Shown: positions 24,667 to 33,527, counted from the stretch's first letter. The stretch is 36,490 bases of DNA from Pseudomonadota bacterium (GCA_018814305.1 JAHJAA010000079.1:74130-110619), one strand, 5' to 3'. Translations and numbers: made by a program. Notes: generated by a model from the sequence alone, not told the origin.

Positions 24667-25767
24667 ATGATTAAATTTCTAGACTTACAGAAGCAATACT
24701 TCACGATAAAAGACGAAATAGATGAAGCAATCCAGGCGGTTATTTCCCGGAGTTCTTTTGTCGGTGGCAAAGACGTTGCTCAATTTGAGGAACAATTTGC
24801 CAGGTATCAGCAAGCATCTTATTGTATTGGGGTCGGAAATGGCACAGATGCAATAGAAATAGCCTTAGAGGCTCTTTCGCTCCCGCCTGGAAGTGAAATT
24901 CTTGTCCCTGCTAATACCTTCATAGCCACCAGTGAGGCAGTAACCCGGACCGGGCATCGGGTTGTGTTTTGTGATTGTGATCCCCGTACCTATACAATTT
25001 CTCCAGAGGATGTAAAAAAACGTATAACCCCGCAAACAGCGGCAATAATAGCAGTTCATTTATACGGTCACCCTTGTGATATGGAAGCCCTGAATCAGCT
25101 CTCTCAAGAATATAATCTTCGGATCATTGAGGATTGTGCCCAGGCTCATGGCGCCGAGTATAAAGGGAGGCGGGTTGGAGCGATTGGAGATATTGGGACG
25201 TTCAGCTTTTATCCCGGGAAAAATCTTGGTGCTTTTGGTGATGGTGGAGCAATTGTTACAAACAACCTGGACCTGGCAAAACGATGCAGAATGATAGCCA
25301 ATCATGGAAGGGTTGAAAAATATCACCATGAATTTGAGGGTAGAAATTCAAGATTGGATGGGATCCAGGCGGCTATTCTTACTGTAAAACTTGGGCATCT
25401 CGATTCATGGTTGGAGCTCCGGGATTCCATTGCCCGGCAATACCTCGCAAAGTTAACTCATTTGCCCGATCTTATTTTGCCATACCAAGCCGATTGGGCA
25501 AAACATGTGTGGCATCTCTTTGTTGTAAGATGTGGCAGGCGGGATCAATTGCAGAATTTTTTGAAAGAAAATGGAATTCAAACCGGAATTCATTATCCTG
25601 TCGTACTTCCCAAACAGAAAGCTTACGATTATCTTACTCAGACAGGGGAGTGTGTGATTGCTGGTTCCTATGATACTCAAATTCTGAGTCTTCCGATTGG
25701 TGATCATCTTGAGGCGGTTGAGATTTCAAAGGTAATCTGTGAGGTATGTAATTTTTTCAAAAATTAA
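24667..25767 (+). CDS. wbpE: UDP-3-keto-GlcNAcA aminotransferase (WbpE-like, DegT/DnrJ family)
   Basis: The 366-residue PLP aminotransferase starts MIKFLDLQKQYFTIKDEI, as WbpE/WlbC do, with GVGNGTDAIEIAL (55-67), EDCAQAHGA (155-163) and the Schiff-base Lys185 in YPGKNLGAFGDGG. It transfers glutamate nitrogen to C3 of the keto-uronate, giving the 2-acetamido-3-amino sugar. It follows the acetyltransferase by nine bases. The three enzymes together define the 2,3-diamino-uronic acid route; dTDP-3-amino-sugar synthesis is the main alternative but fits the dehydrogenase less well. Confidence 0.86.
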   Translation: MIKFLDLQKQYFTIKDEIDEAIQAVISRSSFVGGKDVAQFEEQFARYQQASYCIGVGNGTDAIEIALEALSLPPGSEILVPANTFIATSEAVTRTGHRVVFCDCDPRTYTISPEDVKKRITPQTAAIIAVHLYGHPCDMEALNQLSQEYNLRIIEDCAQAHGAEYKGRRVGAIGDIGTFSFYPGKNLGAFGDGGAIVTNNLDLAKRCRMIANHGRVEKYHHEFEGRNSRLDGIQAAILTVKLGHLDSWLELRDSIARQYLAKLTHLPDLILPYQADWAKHVWHLFVVRCGRRDQLQNFLKENGIQTGIHYPVVLPKQKAYDYLTQTGECVIAGSYDTQILSLPIGDHLEAVEISKVICEVCNFFKN

Positions 25768-25830
25768 TTTTCCATCTTTTTTTCCTATCCAGAGATTAGT
25801 TCTGTTTAATCATGATCCTACGGTCGTAAG

Positions 25831-26964
25831 ATGTTATTGAACCCAAAGCCCAAGGCCCTGTTTATAACCCATGATGCTGGTAATTATGGGGCTTCTCGGA
25901 GCCTTCAACAATTATTAAAAAATTACCATGCGTATGATGTTGATCTGGTAATAAGAAAGAGAATTAATAAGAAAAGCTTAAGTGATAGCGAAATAAGGGC
26001 GAAATTTGGAGAGCATATTTGTAATATCCACTGGTTGTTTCTGCCATTTGATTACTGTTGTAAATACAGGACGGACTTTTCATTTCAATTTACCCTCGCT
26101 AGTTATGTCGTCTCCTTGCTTTGGCAGTCTGATCGAAAGCGCCTTATGGAAATCATCAGACAAGGGAATTATCAATATATCCATCTGAATTCGTTGGTGC
26201 TTCATCCAATTATCACTCAGGACTATCCATTTATCATACATATGCGGGATATTTTTGACGGTAGCAATCCCCGGGCGCTTGATAATATCAGCAAAGCTCG
26301 TGGAATTATTTTTATTGACGCTGCGACCAAAGAACCATTTGAGCAATCAATTCTCCCTTCCCATATCATTCTCAATAATCCGTTTGATATGACAGGAGTT
26401 AAGCATTACAAGGATATACAATCTCCTTTTCCAGATTTAAATCCTACCGAGCAGGTTATTTTTACTATGATCGGCGTTCTCAGCGCTACGAAAGGGACTG
26501 ATTTTGTAATCCGGTCTTTTAAAAGACTGAGAGAGGATAATGTTCGTCTGATTCTAGTCGGTGGTGGGGAAAAAAAATATCTTTCTTATTGTAAGAAACT
26601 TGCGGAGGATGATCCGCGGATTTTGTTTTGGGGAGAAGAAAAAGACATTCTCAAAATCTATGCAATAAGCGACTACATTTTGCGCGGTGAGGATTATCAA
26701 TGTATTGGGCGGACAATTTACGAGGGACTGTATGCAGGGTGTCAGGTTATTGTGCCTGGGGAAGAGAATAAAAAGAATCTGATGTTTCAATATGATATTT
26801 TTCGGGATGCTATTCATTTTTATCACCCCCGAGACGAGACTTCGTTGTTGCATCTCTTCTCCGGTCTTTCTGGTAAGAAGATTTTCGAGCGTATTTATCG
26901 GTCGAATGTTGGGGAATATATCGTACGATTTCAAGATTTTATTAAGTGCTGCCTTGGTAATTGA
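25831..26964 (+). CDS. Glycosyltransferase family 4 protein
   Basis: The 377-residue GT-B protein begins KALFITHDAGNYGASRSLQQLL, an N-terminal pattern (GASRSL) of GT4 enzymes. The donor domain has IGVLSATKGTDFVIRSF, LILVGGG and GRTIYEGLYAGCQVIVPG (near 288-305), where the Glu aligns with the second EX7E glutamate. EDYQCIG before it replaces the more usual ESFG-type sequence, suggesting a divergent donor pocket. It probably adds one sugar of the repeat at the cytoplasmic membrane. No clear ribosome binding site is seen before the ATG. Confidence 0.78.
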   Translation: MLLNPKPKALFITHDAGNYGASRSLQQLLKNYHAYDVDLVIRKRINKKSLSDSEIRAKFGEHICNIHWLFLPFDYCCKYRTDFSFQFTLASYVVSLLWQSDRKRLMEIIRQGNYQYIHLNSLVLHPIITQDYPFIIHMRDIFDGSNPRALDNISKARGIIFIDAATKEPFEQSILPSHIILNNPFDMTGVKHYKDIQSPFPDLNPTEQVIFTMIGVLSATKGTDFVIRSFKRLREDNVRLILVGGGEKKYLSYCKKLAEDDPRILFWGEEKDILKIYAISDYILRGEDYQCIGRTIYEGLYAGCQVIVPGEENKKNLMFQYDIFRDAIHFYHPRDETSLLHLFSGLSGKKIFERIYRSNVGEYIVRFQDFIKCCLGN

Positions 26965-27002
26965 TATAATCTGAACCTCGTTGGATTGAGAGAGGTGGCC
27001 CT

Positions 27003-27038
27003 GTGAAAAAGTGTCTTCGATGTGGTGGCACTCAATAA
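27003..27038 (+). other. 11-residue mini-ORF with a zinc-knuckle start
   Basis: A GTG preceded by gagaggtgg opens a frame reading MKKCLRCGGTQ and then a TAA. The CxxC start resembles the first residues of zinc-ribbon methyltransferases or related enzymes. It may be the remnant of a lost gene or a leader peptide in the 110-bp gap before the amidotransferase gene. It could equally be chance. Confidence 0.2.
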
Positions 27039-27074
27039 TTAGGGATTTGAGAAATAGTCAATGGTGAGTACAAA

Positions 27075-28214
27075 ATGGTTGTGGAACAAACATGCTCTCG
27101 TTGTGTGATGGATACATCGGACCGGGATATCGATTTTGACTCGAAGGGGGTATGCTCTTATTGTCGTGAAGCAACCCGCCTTCTGCCGAAATATCATTTT
27201 ACTAAGGATGAGGAGAAGGTAAATCTCGCGAAATTGGCCGATACTATTACAAAACGAAGGAAAGGGGAATATGATTCGATTATTGGCCTAAGTGGGGGCG
27301 TTGACAGTTCCTATGTGGCTTATCTAGCCTGGAAATTAGGGTTGAAACCGCTATGTGTCCATTTTGATAATGGTTGGAATTCGGAAATATCCGTCTCCAA
27401 TATAAATAAAATTATCGAAATTACTGGCTTTGATTTCACAACATATGTCATCGATTGGCCTGAATTTAGGGATCTTCAGCGTTCTTTTGTTAAGGCTGGA
27501 GTGATCGATATTGAAATGTTGACCGACCATGCCATTTGGGCTGCTATGTTTCGGATATGCCGAAAAAATAGAATAGCCTTCGTTTTGACCGGTACAAATT
27601 ATACATCTGAGCATGGGATGCCACGGAGTTGGCTTTGGCGAAAGCAGGATCTGAGAAATATTAAGGCAATTCATGGTCAATTCGGTGAAAGAAAGCTGAA
27701 ATCATTTCCGGTGATGGGGTCGTTACGTTTTGCTATCGCCGAATCTTTTGCAATTGGAGGGACTGGACTCCAACCACTTAATTTAATTAATTATCGAAAA
27801 ACTGAGGCCATGGAAGTTCTTAAAACTGTTTTTGGCTGGCGATATTATGGTGGAAAACATTACGAGTCAATTTTTACAAAGTTTTACCAAGCCTTTATTC
27901 TCCCAGAGAAATTCGGAGTTGATAAAAGGAGAGCGCATCTTTCTGCATTAATCCGCAATGATGAAATGACGAGAGACGAAGCTATTGCAGAGTTGGCAAA
28001 ACCTCTTTATGATCTTGGAGATTTGAAACAAGATAAGGAATATGTTTTAAAGAAATTGGGGTTCTCGGAACAGGAGTTTTCTTCTTTTATAAAAGCGCCC
28101 CCAGTTCCCCATGATTTTTATCCCTCTGATGCCGTCTGGATTCATCCATTAATGGCATTCAAAAAACGGCTTATTCGTTCCGGTTTTATCCGGGGCAATG
28201 ATTCCGAGCAGTAG
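27075..28214 (+). CDS. wbpG: N-acetyl sugar amidotransferase (WbpG/PseA/PtmG family)
   Basis: The 379-residue enzyme has an N-terminal zinc-binding pair (Cys7-x2-Cys10, Cys27-x2-Cys30) and the ATP-pyrophosphatase loop SGGVDSS (73-79), then TGTNYTSEHG and RKTEAMEVLK, as in the N-acetyl sugar amidotransferase family. With ammonia from HisH/HisF it converts an acetamido group into an acetamidino group. Family members act on 2,3-diacetamido-uronic acids (WbpG), pseudaminate (PseA) or legionaminate (PtmG). Here both a legionaminate and a diamino-uronate pathway are present. Position after WbpB/D/E-like genes favours the uronate, but legionaminate is a real alternative. Confidence 0.88.
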   Translation: MVVEQTCSRCVMDTSDRDIDFDSKGVCSYCREATRLLPKYHFTKDEEKVNLAKLADTITKRRKGEYDSIIGLSGGVDSSYVAYLAWKLGLKPLCVHFDNGWNSEISVSNINKIIEITGFDFTTYVIDWPEFRDLQRSFVKAGVIDIEMLTDHAIWAAMFRICRKNRIAFVLTGTNYTSEHGMPRSWLWRKQDLRNIKAIHGQFGERKLKSFPVMGSLRFAIAESFAIGGTGLQPLNLINYRKTEAMEVLKTVFGWRYYGGKHYESIFTKFYQAFILPEKFGVDKRRAHLSALIRNDEMTRDEAIAELAKPLYDLGDLKQDKEYVLKKLGFSEQEFSSFIKAPPVPHDFYPSDAVWIHPLMAFKKRLIRSGFIRGNDSEQ

Positions 28215-28222
28215 TTCACATC

Positions 28223-29308
28223 GTGAGAATCCTTTTCCTCTGCAAGCGCCGCCCCATGGGGCGTGATTTAATTTCCAATCCCTACGGGCGCTTTTACTAT
28301 TTACCCCAAGCTTTAGCCCGAAAAGGGCATGAAGTTCATATTGCACTCTGTAGTTATCACCGTGAAGCGGATATCCACGGAAGGATAGATATCGATGGGG
28401 TTACCTGGTCCTCGTTTAGTCTCATAAATGGCAATCCCTTGAAGTATTATTGGCAGACCAAAATGTTGGCAAGGAAATTCATGCCGGAGGTGATTGTAGG
28501 TTTTTCTGACACCTATTACGGTATCTTGGCGCATCATCTGGCCCGACGCTATAGTTCTAAATCACTCATTGACGCCTATGATAATTATGAGAGTTACTTG
28601 GCTTGGTGTAAACCCTTGCATTCTCTCTGGCGGCATGCTTTAGCTGTTGCTGATGTTATTACGGCTGCGGGACCACAGCTTATGGAGCTTATGAGCCAAG
28701 GTCGGGCTGAAGGGAAATTCTCAGAGATTATTCCAATGGCTGCTGACCCGAATGGTTTCAGGCCTCTGGATAAAATTGAATGTAGAAGGAGGTTGGGATT
28801 GCCGCTGGACAGGAAACTTGTCGGCTATTGCGGTTCCATCCATAAAACCAGGGGGATGGAGGTGTTGTTTGAGGCATATAAAGCGATTGTTGCTTCAGGG
28901 GAAGAAATTGAATTGATATTGACCGGTAGAAAGTTCCCCGACGTGATTTTACCCGCTGGAGCTCGATGGCTGGGATATCTTCCTGACGACCAAATGCCTT
29001 TTTTGCTCAACAGCATGGATGTTTTGGCTGTGATGAGTACCAATTCAGCTTTTGGGGCATTCAGTTACCCGGTCAAACTTTACGAAGCAATGTGCTGTCA
29101 GGTCCCCATCGTGGCCAGCCATACTCCTGCCATCGGTTGGATACTCCGTGATCATCCAGATCAACTCGTTTCTGTAGGGAATCATCTTGAGTTGAGTCGG
29201 AAACTTCTCCAGGGACTTACCTTGGGACCAATCGATTATGGGCAGAGGGAAGGGTGGAGTGATGTTGCTAATGAACTCGAAGAGTTGTTTGTTGCGTTAC
29301 TTTCTTGA
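28223..29308 (+). CDS. Glycosyltransferase family 4 protein
   Basis: The 361-residue GT-B protein starts with a GTG (RILFLCKRRPMGRDL) eight bases after the amidotransferase stop. N-terminal ALARKGHEVHIALCSY, central DAYDNYESYLAW and donor-domain VGYCGSIHKTRGMEVLFEAY, ELILTGRKF and SYPVKLYEAMCCQVPIVASHTPAIG are typical GT4 features, with the Glu of KLYEAM in the second EX7E position. It is the last gene of the plus-strand locus and converges with the GT2 gene 12 bp away. Donor sugar is unknown. Confidence 0.82.
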   Translation: MRILFLCKRRPMGRDLISNPYGRFYYLPQALARKGHEVHIALCSYHREADIHGRIDIDGVTWSSFSLINGNPLKYYWQTKMLARKFMPEVIVGFSDTYYGILAHHLARRYSSKSLIDAYDNYESYLAWCKPLHSLWRHALAVADVITAAGPQLMELMSQGRAEGKFSEIIPMAADPNGFRPLDKIECRRRLGLPLDRKLVGYCGSIHKTRGMEVLFEAYKAIVASGEEIELILTGRKFPDVILPAGARWLGYLPDDQMPFLLNSMDVLAVMSTNSAFGAFSYPVKLYEAMCCQVPIVASHTPAIGWILRDHPDQLVSVGNHLELSRKLLQGLTLGPIDYGQREGWSDVANELEELFVALLS

Positions 29309-29320
29309 AGGGGAGGAATT

Positions 29321-30199
29321 TTATTTGGTCCGATCATATCGCATTTGAGCAATCTGCTCCGATACAAGGCCCATCATAAAGATAATTACGGATGTCGAAA
29401 GAAGCAGGGCAGACATATTGGAAAATCTGTGGCTTGTTACAAACGTGTATAGGTAATAGTTTATCCCTACAAGAAAAAAGAAGCCGCTGACCGGTAAAAA
29501 AATTCGGAGAGGTGAAAAGAGAGTAGCAATCTTGGTGATGATCAGCAGAAATCGCACTCCATCCTGAAAAAGTCTTATTTTGCTTTTGCTGCCATGATGA
29601 CGTAATCGGGTATGGATGGGGATATATTTTACACTTCGTCCACTCCTTAAATAGGCCATTGTCAGGGTTGACGGGTAGGAGAAGGTGTTGGGGAGGAGGT
29701 AAATATATGAAGAAACGGTTTCTTTTTTTACCAATCTGAATCCACTGGTGAGATCTTCAACCTTAAATTTTGTCACATATGAGGCAAGCCAGTTGTATAT
29801 TCGATTGGCGATCCCTCGATGAAGTGAAGCCTGTCCGCTCATCGATCGGGCTCCAATGACCATATCGTAACGGTCTCTGTATTCAAGCAATCTGGCAATA
29901 TCGGCTGGATCATGTTGACCATCGGCATCCATCATAATAACCCAATCGCCGGCGGCATTGCGCAAGCCGGTTTTTACTGCGGCCCCATTTCCTATATTGT
30001 AGGGATGGGGCCAAACATTGGCTCCTGCCTCGACGGCTGATTGCATCGTCTGATCGGTAGAACCGTCATCAATTACCAGGATTTCGTAGTTTGGATAGAG
30101 TTCCTTAATTGATTGAATTGTAGAACCAATGGACTTTTCTTCGTTGCAGGCAGGAAGGATGATCGTCACTTCAGGATAATGATGAGTACTATTTGACAT
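29321..30199 (-). CDS. Glycosyltransferase family 2 with C-terminal membrane anchors (DPM1/GtrB-like)
   Basis: The 292-residue protein has a GT-A domain (VTIILPACNEEKSIGSTI, EILVIDDGSTDQT, MMDADGQHDP with the metal-binding DxD, then LTSGFRLVKK) and two C-terminal membrane helices after FSPLRIFLPVSG. This is the layout of polyprenyl-phosphate sugar synthases such as GtrB and ArnC relatives, which load a sugar onto undecaprenyl phosphate for periplasmic GT-C enzymes. The frame stays open to 30310, but those extra 37 codons lie inside an interspersed palindromic repeat, so I start at Met 30199. The gene order with the GT-C-like TPR protein upstream on the same strand suggests donor and user. Confidence 0.82.
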   Translation of the reverse strand: MSNSTHHYPEVTIILPACNEEKSIGSTIQSIKELYPNYEILVIDDGSTDQTMQSAVEAGANVWPHPYNIGNGAAVKTGLRNAAGDWVIMMDADGQHDPADIARLLEYRDRYDMVIGARSMSGQASLHRGIANRIYNWLASYVTKFKVEDLTSGFRLVKKETVSSYIYLLPNTFSYPSTLTMAYLRSGRSVKYIPIHTRLRHHGSKSKIRLFQDGVRFLLIITKIATLFSPLRIFLPVSGFFFLVGINYYLYTFVTSHRFSNMSALLLSTSVIIFMMGLVSEQIAQMRYDRTK

Positions 30200-30217
30200 T
30201 TGTCGATAACCCCAAGG

Positions 30218-30321
30218 TTGATGACGTCGCAAAAAGTCCGATCTACTGTGTCGTAGCGAATTTTGTTCGCTTGGCATACCACGTGTATGGTCTCGTTCAC
30301 AACTTTTCACGAGACCATCAA
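30218..30321. repeat. Interspersed palindromic element
   Basis: The outer arms TTGATGACGTCGCAAAAAGT (30218-30237) and the complement of 30302-30321 agree at about 15 of 20 positions. Nested inside is a perfect 10-bp pair, ACGAGACCAT (30309-30318) against ATGGTCTCGT (30287-30296), around an AT-rich loop. Elements with this gagaccatcaat / aaaaagt core are a type I associate with sulfate-reducing deltaproteobacteria. It creates a false N-terminal extension on the GT2 frame. Confidence 0.6.
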
Positions 30322-30386
30322 TGTTGGCAGAGAAAATAAATAAAAACTACTTTCTCTTATCATACTCGATAAGAAGAAGACAACCG

Positions 30387-32705
30387 TTAATCGTCTTTAG
30401 TTAAATACTTCCCATAAGTAGTTATAAATAAAGAAGTATTTTCCCAGCCCGGAGCATCGGGGTATATATCTAGAAGATGTGTCCCTATTTGATAGGCAAG
30501 GTCGTAATATTGACCGTTCAATAATTGAAAACCGATGAGCAGAAATGGGGTGAAGTCCGGATATGTAGGGATAAGTTTGTCAACAAGTAAAATTCTGGCC
30601 TCGTCCGGATCTTTTTTGATAAGAAGTTGAAGCTGCATCAGTTTTACATGGGGATTGGCTGGAGCCAGTTGCTCAGCTTGATTGAGAAGGATTGGCACGA
30701 GGGGACTCAATGGACGGTAGTACTTTTGAAAAAATTGAGCCAATTGCAAACGCCATCTCACCGGGAAATTGTTGTTGATTTCAGGAGCGTTGCCAAGTTG
30801 GGCGGCTTCAAATGATGATTGATTTTTTTCTTGGATTTCTCTCAATACAAGATCGTAATAGTTTGCTTTTTCAGGATTGGTCTCAGCCAGCTTTGCGTTG
30901 AGTTCCATTACCTTTGGGTAATCGTGGATCCCAATAAGGATGTCAATAGTTTTCAGAAGAACAGCCTCCTGACTGGTTTCTCCTTGCAAGGCTAACTTTG
31001 CCCTATAAATAGGGTCATTGTACGCACTCCCGATAATCTTCATGCAAAGAGCGACACTTAAACTGTTGCGATCATGGCTGAAGAGGCGCAATGCTTCCTT
31101 GATATTATCAAAGGCTTTGTCAAATTGATTTATTTGGAAGTATGAATATGCCAGATTGTGGGATAAACGATCCAAGTGACTTTTTCCGGCATAACGAGGT
31201 ACTTTTCCCATCAGTTCAGTGATTTCAAGGATGGCTTCTTCTGTTCCATCGTTCTGTTTATTGATGAGGAGAAGGTTGTTGATCGTGGCATAAAAGGCCT
31301 CATTGTGAAGCTGTCCAATTTCAAAGGACTTATTCAGGACTATACTGGCCTCTTCTAGCCGATTATCTTTTGCCAGCGCCATGCCATAATTGTTAAGGGT
31401 TCTTGGTTTGTTAGGTGATTTTCTGGCCATGTCAGCATAAATAGTTACTGAATCACGGTATGAATTATTACGCAGGGTGGTCAAGATCGAACATCCCGTT
31501 AAAAGAACAATAAGTGAAGCAGTCAGAATATTTTGTAATTCCGTAGTCTTTAAGTTGGGCAAAAAAAACAAACTAAGATCGGTAAGTGATAGAAGAGCAA
31601 GGATTAATCCGACTGAAGGAAGATAGAGTCTATGTTCGAACATAAGTTCAAGGGGGATGATCGATGATTCGATGACCATAGTAAGAAAAAAGAAGAGAAT
31701 TCCAAAACTCATTAATGGAAATTTATGGCGGATTCGGTAGGCAGACAAAAGCAGGGAACCAAGCAAGAGTATCGAGAATAAGGTTGTGATGGGAGAGAAA
31801 AGTGACTGGCTTATCAAGATGTCATGATCAAGATTCATCCGGGACGGGAGAGGGAGAAAGAGTAAGGATATATACCAAACAACAATCCTGCCTTCTGTTA
31901 AAAGCCTTTCCGTTAAGGAGAACTCTCTTGAGTTGTAACCACCCAGGATCCTATTCTCCCAAGGAAATTGAAAGAGGGGGAGAACTAAAATAAGGATGAT
32001 TGTGATGGGTAGCCAATGCCGTTTTATGGAACGTAACAAAAAATTATGAATACTTCCGGGACTAATGAAGATGTCTTCCAGAAGCAGAATTGCCAGCGGT
32101 AGGGTCGCACTGTTTTCCTTGGAGAGAAAGGCACAAATGGCCGCGAGAAGTGCACCAATGTAGCAGCTTACTGCTTTCATCGGAGATGCCTCCAGCCGTC
32201 CCTTAATATACAAGCCGAGACAGAGCAGATAGAATAAGGCGCAAATGGCGGCCATTCTCTGGACTATATAGGTAACCGCGTTGGTTTGAACCGGATTGAG
32301 GGCCCAGAGCCCTGCAACCGCGATGATCAGGAACGGTGGGGTGAGGCTTTTTAAAGATCCGGTCGCCAGGGGAATGCGGAGGAGTTGTTTGAGAAAGAAC
32401 AGCAGGGCGAAAAATGATAAAAGATGGATTGTAATATTTGTAATATGATAATCCATCGCCCGACCATGGGAGAAATAGTTATTCATGGCCAGGGAGATCA
32501 TGGGCAGGAGTCGGGTTATCCCAAAACGAGTTCCCTGGAGATTGCTTAATGACTGCAGGGAGAGATCCTTCAGTTGAACCATGCTGGAAAAAAGAAAGGA
32601 GTGCTGGTCGTCTAAGATGGCCGGGGAATTCAAGGTGTTAATGTATGATGCCACGATCAGGATAATGATGAGTGGGAGCAGGAGTCGGGTGGTCTTTGAG
32701 GTCAT
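30387..32705 (-). CDS. Multi-spanning GT-C-like membrane protein with C-terminal TPR repeats
   Basis: The 772-residue protein has about ten to twelve hydrophobic segments in residues 8-415 and then a long soluble region (about 420-770) of TPR-like helical repeats (SPNKPRTLNNYGMALAKDNRLEEA, HNLAYSYFQINQFDKAFDNI). The first loop carries Asp32-Asp33 (SPAILDDQHS), where GT-C enzymes of the PMT/TMTC type have acidic catalytic residues, and YHITNITIHLLSFFALLFFL matches the following helix of that group. Such enzymes use polyprenyl-phosphate sugars on the periplasmic side. It lies between pilA and a GtrB-like GT2 gene, all on the minus strand, which suggests pilin or surface-protein glycosylation. 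The function is inferred. Confidence 0.75.
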   Translation of the reverse strand: MTSKTTRLLLPLIIILIVASYINTLNSPAILDDQHSFLFSSMVQLKDLSLQSLSNLQGTRFGITRLLPMISLAMNNYFSHGRAMDYHITNITIHLLSFFALLFFLKQLLRIPLATGSLKSLTPPFLIIAVAGLWALNPVQTNAVTYIVQRMAAICALFYLLCLGLYIKGRLEASPMKAVSCYIGALLAAICAFLSKENSATLPLAILLLEDIFISPGSIHNFLLRSIKRHWLPITIILILVLPLFQFPWENRILGGYNSREFSLTERLLTEGRIVVWYISLLFLPLPSRMNLDHDILISQSLFSPITTLFSILLLGSLLLSAYRIRHKFPLMSFGILFFFLTMVIESSIIPLELMFEHRLYLPSVGLILALLSLTDLSLFFLPNLKTTELQNILTASLIVLLTGCSILTTLRNNSYRDSVTIYADMARKSPNKPRTLNNYGMALAKDNRLEEASIVLNKSFEIGQLHNEAFYATINNLLLINKQNDGTEEAILEITELMGKVPRYAGKSHLDRLSHNLAYSYFQINQFDKAFDNIKEALRLFSHDRNSLSVALCMKIIGSAYNDPIYRAKLALQGETSQEAVLLKTIDILIGIHDYPKVMELNAKLAETNPEKANYYDLVLREIQEKNQSSFEAAQLGNAPEINNNFPVRWRLQLAQFFQKYYRPLSPLVPILLNQAEQLAPANPHVKLMQLQLLIKKDPDEARILLVDKLIPTYPDFTPFLLIGFQLLNGQYYDLAYQIGTHLLDIYPDAPGWENTSLFITTYGKYLTKDD

Positions 32706-32758
32706 TGGGTTGGATAGGCAGGATTTTTATTTAAGTCATGATCAAATAAGAAAGGACA

Positions 32759-32802
32759 ATAAAAAAAACTGCACTACCTGTTCAGGTAGTGCAGTTTTTT
32801 TT
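32759..32802 (-). terminator. Intrinsic terminator of pilA
   Basis: ACTGCACTACCT (32768-32779) and AGGTAGTGCAGT (32784-32795) form a perfect 12-bp stem with a 4-base loop, followed on the minus strand by a run of eight T. It lies 19 bp beyond the pilA stop and before the TPR gene, so it should end most pilA transcripts. A matching A/T run makes it bidirectional. Confidence 0.92.
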
Positions 32803-32820
32803 AGATATGGGCTTTTTAGC

Positions 32821-33252
32821 TTACTTGAGACCAAGTTGCGTAGAAAGAGGTCCGGAAATATTCCAATTGGTAATCTTGCCAGCAACAGATGAGGGTGCAA
32901 ATGTAAGGGTCTTGCCAGCAAGCTTCGCCAGTTTGTTGTCAGTACCTGCCTTGATTGTAACCGTAATAGTACCGTTCGCAACAGTTACGGAGAAATGACT
33001 GGTATCGGCATCATCGGCCAAGCTGCCAAGGGCCAAAGGCATGGTTTGCTGGGTGGCATAGATCAGGCCGATGTTGGTCTCGATGGAGTGGATTCCCGGG
33101 AAGACCATGGAGGTCAGTCGAGATTTCTGGATGTAGGTCATGTAGGCAGGGATGGCAACCGCGGCCAGGATGCCGATAATGGCCACAACGATCATGAGCT
33201 CAATCAGGGTGAAGCCTTGTTCTTTATTCTTATTCCGTAACATTTTAAACAT
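32821..33252 (-). CDS. pilA: Type IVa pilin (prepilin)
   Basis: The 143-residue prepilin has a short leader ending in Gly13 and the mature start [24 protein letters not shown] with Phe1 and Glu5, the PilD recognition and assembly signature. The mature protein is about 130 residues. The C-terminal part is rich in Thr, Ser and Ala and has no cysteines, so the usual disulfide D-loop is absent. The frame opens at a TTG (33270), but those codons are the ribosome binding site itself (GGAGGAAGAG at 33256-33265), so the ATG at 33252 is the start; a start at 33243 is less well spaced. It ends in a strong terminator and is transcribed alone. Pili would serve motility, attachment or DNA uptake. Confidence 0.95.
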   Translation of the reverse strand: MFKMLRNKNKEQGFTLIELMIVVAIIGILAAVAIPAYMTYIQKSRLTSMVFPGIHSIETNIGLIYATQQTMPLALGSLADDADTSHFSVTVANGTITVTIKAGTDNKLAKLAGKTLTFAPSSVAGKITNWNISGPLSTQLGLK

Positions 33253-33391
33253 AATCTCTTCCTCCAGCAAAGTTATTGTTACCCTAATGTGTAAATCTCA
33301 GCCAGTCTGGGATTTACTAAAATTCTAAAAAAAAACTATCATAATTTAAAGAGCGTTGCAAAGAAACTTTTGGAATTTGATACTATTCTTT

Positions 33392-33407
33392 TGCATTTTC
33401 CATGCCT
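33392..33407 (-). promoter_or_regulatory. Possible sigma-54 promoter of pilA
   Basis: On the minus strand AGGCATGGAAAATGCA has the required GG-N10-GC spacing and matches much of TGGCAC-N5-TTGCA (GGCA and TGCA kept). It would start a transcript with a leader of about 130 nt before pilA. Pilin genes of this group are commonly driven by RpoN and PilR. The match is partial. Confidence 0.35.
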
Positions 33408-33527
33408 GGTTCTTTAATCTGGTGGAGGTTTTGTAAGATATCTTTTAGTGACTGTTGTTAGAAGGTTGGATTAAGGGGGGATCCATTTTTCCAGAACGTA
33501 TGTTATTAACCAATTCTATAGTATTTA

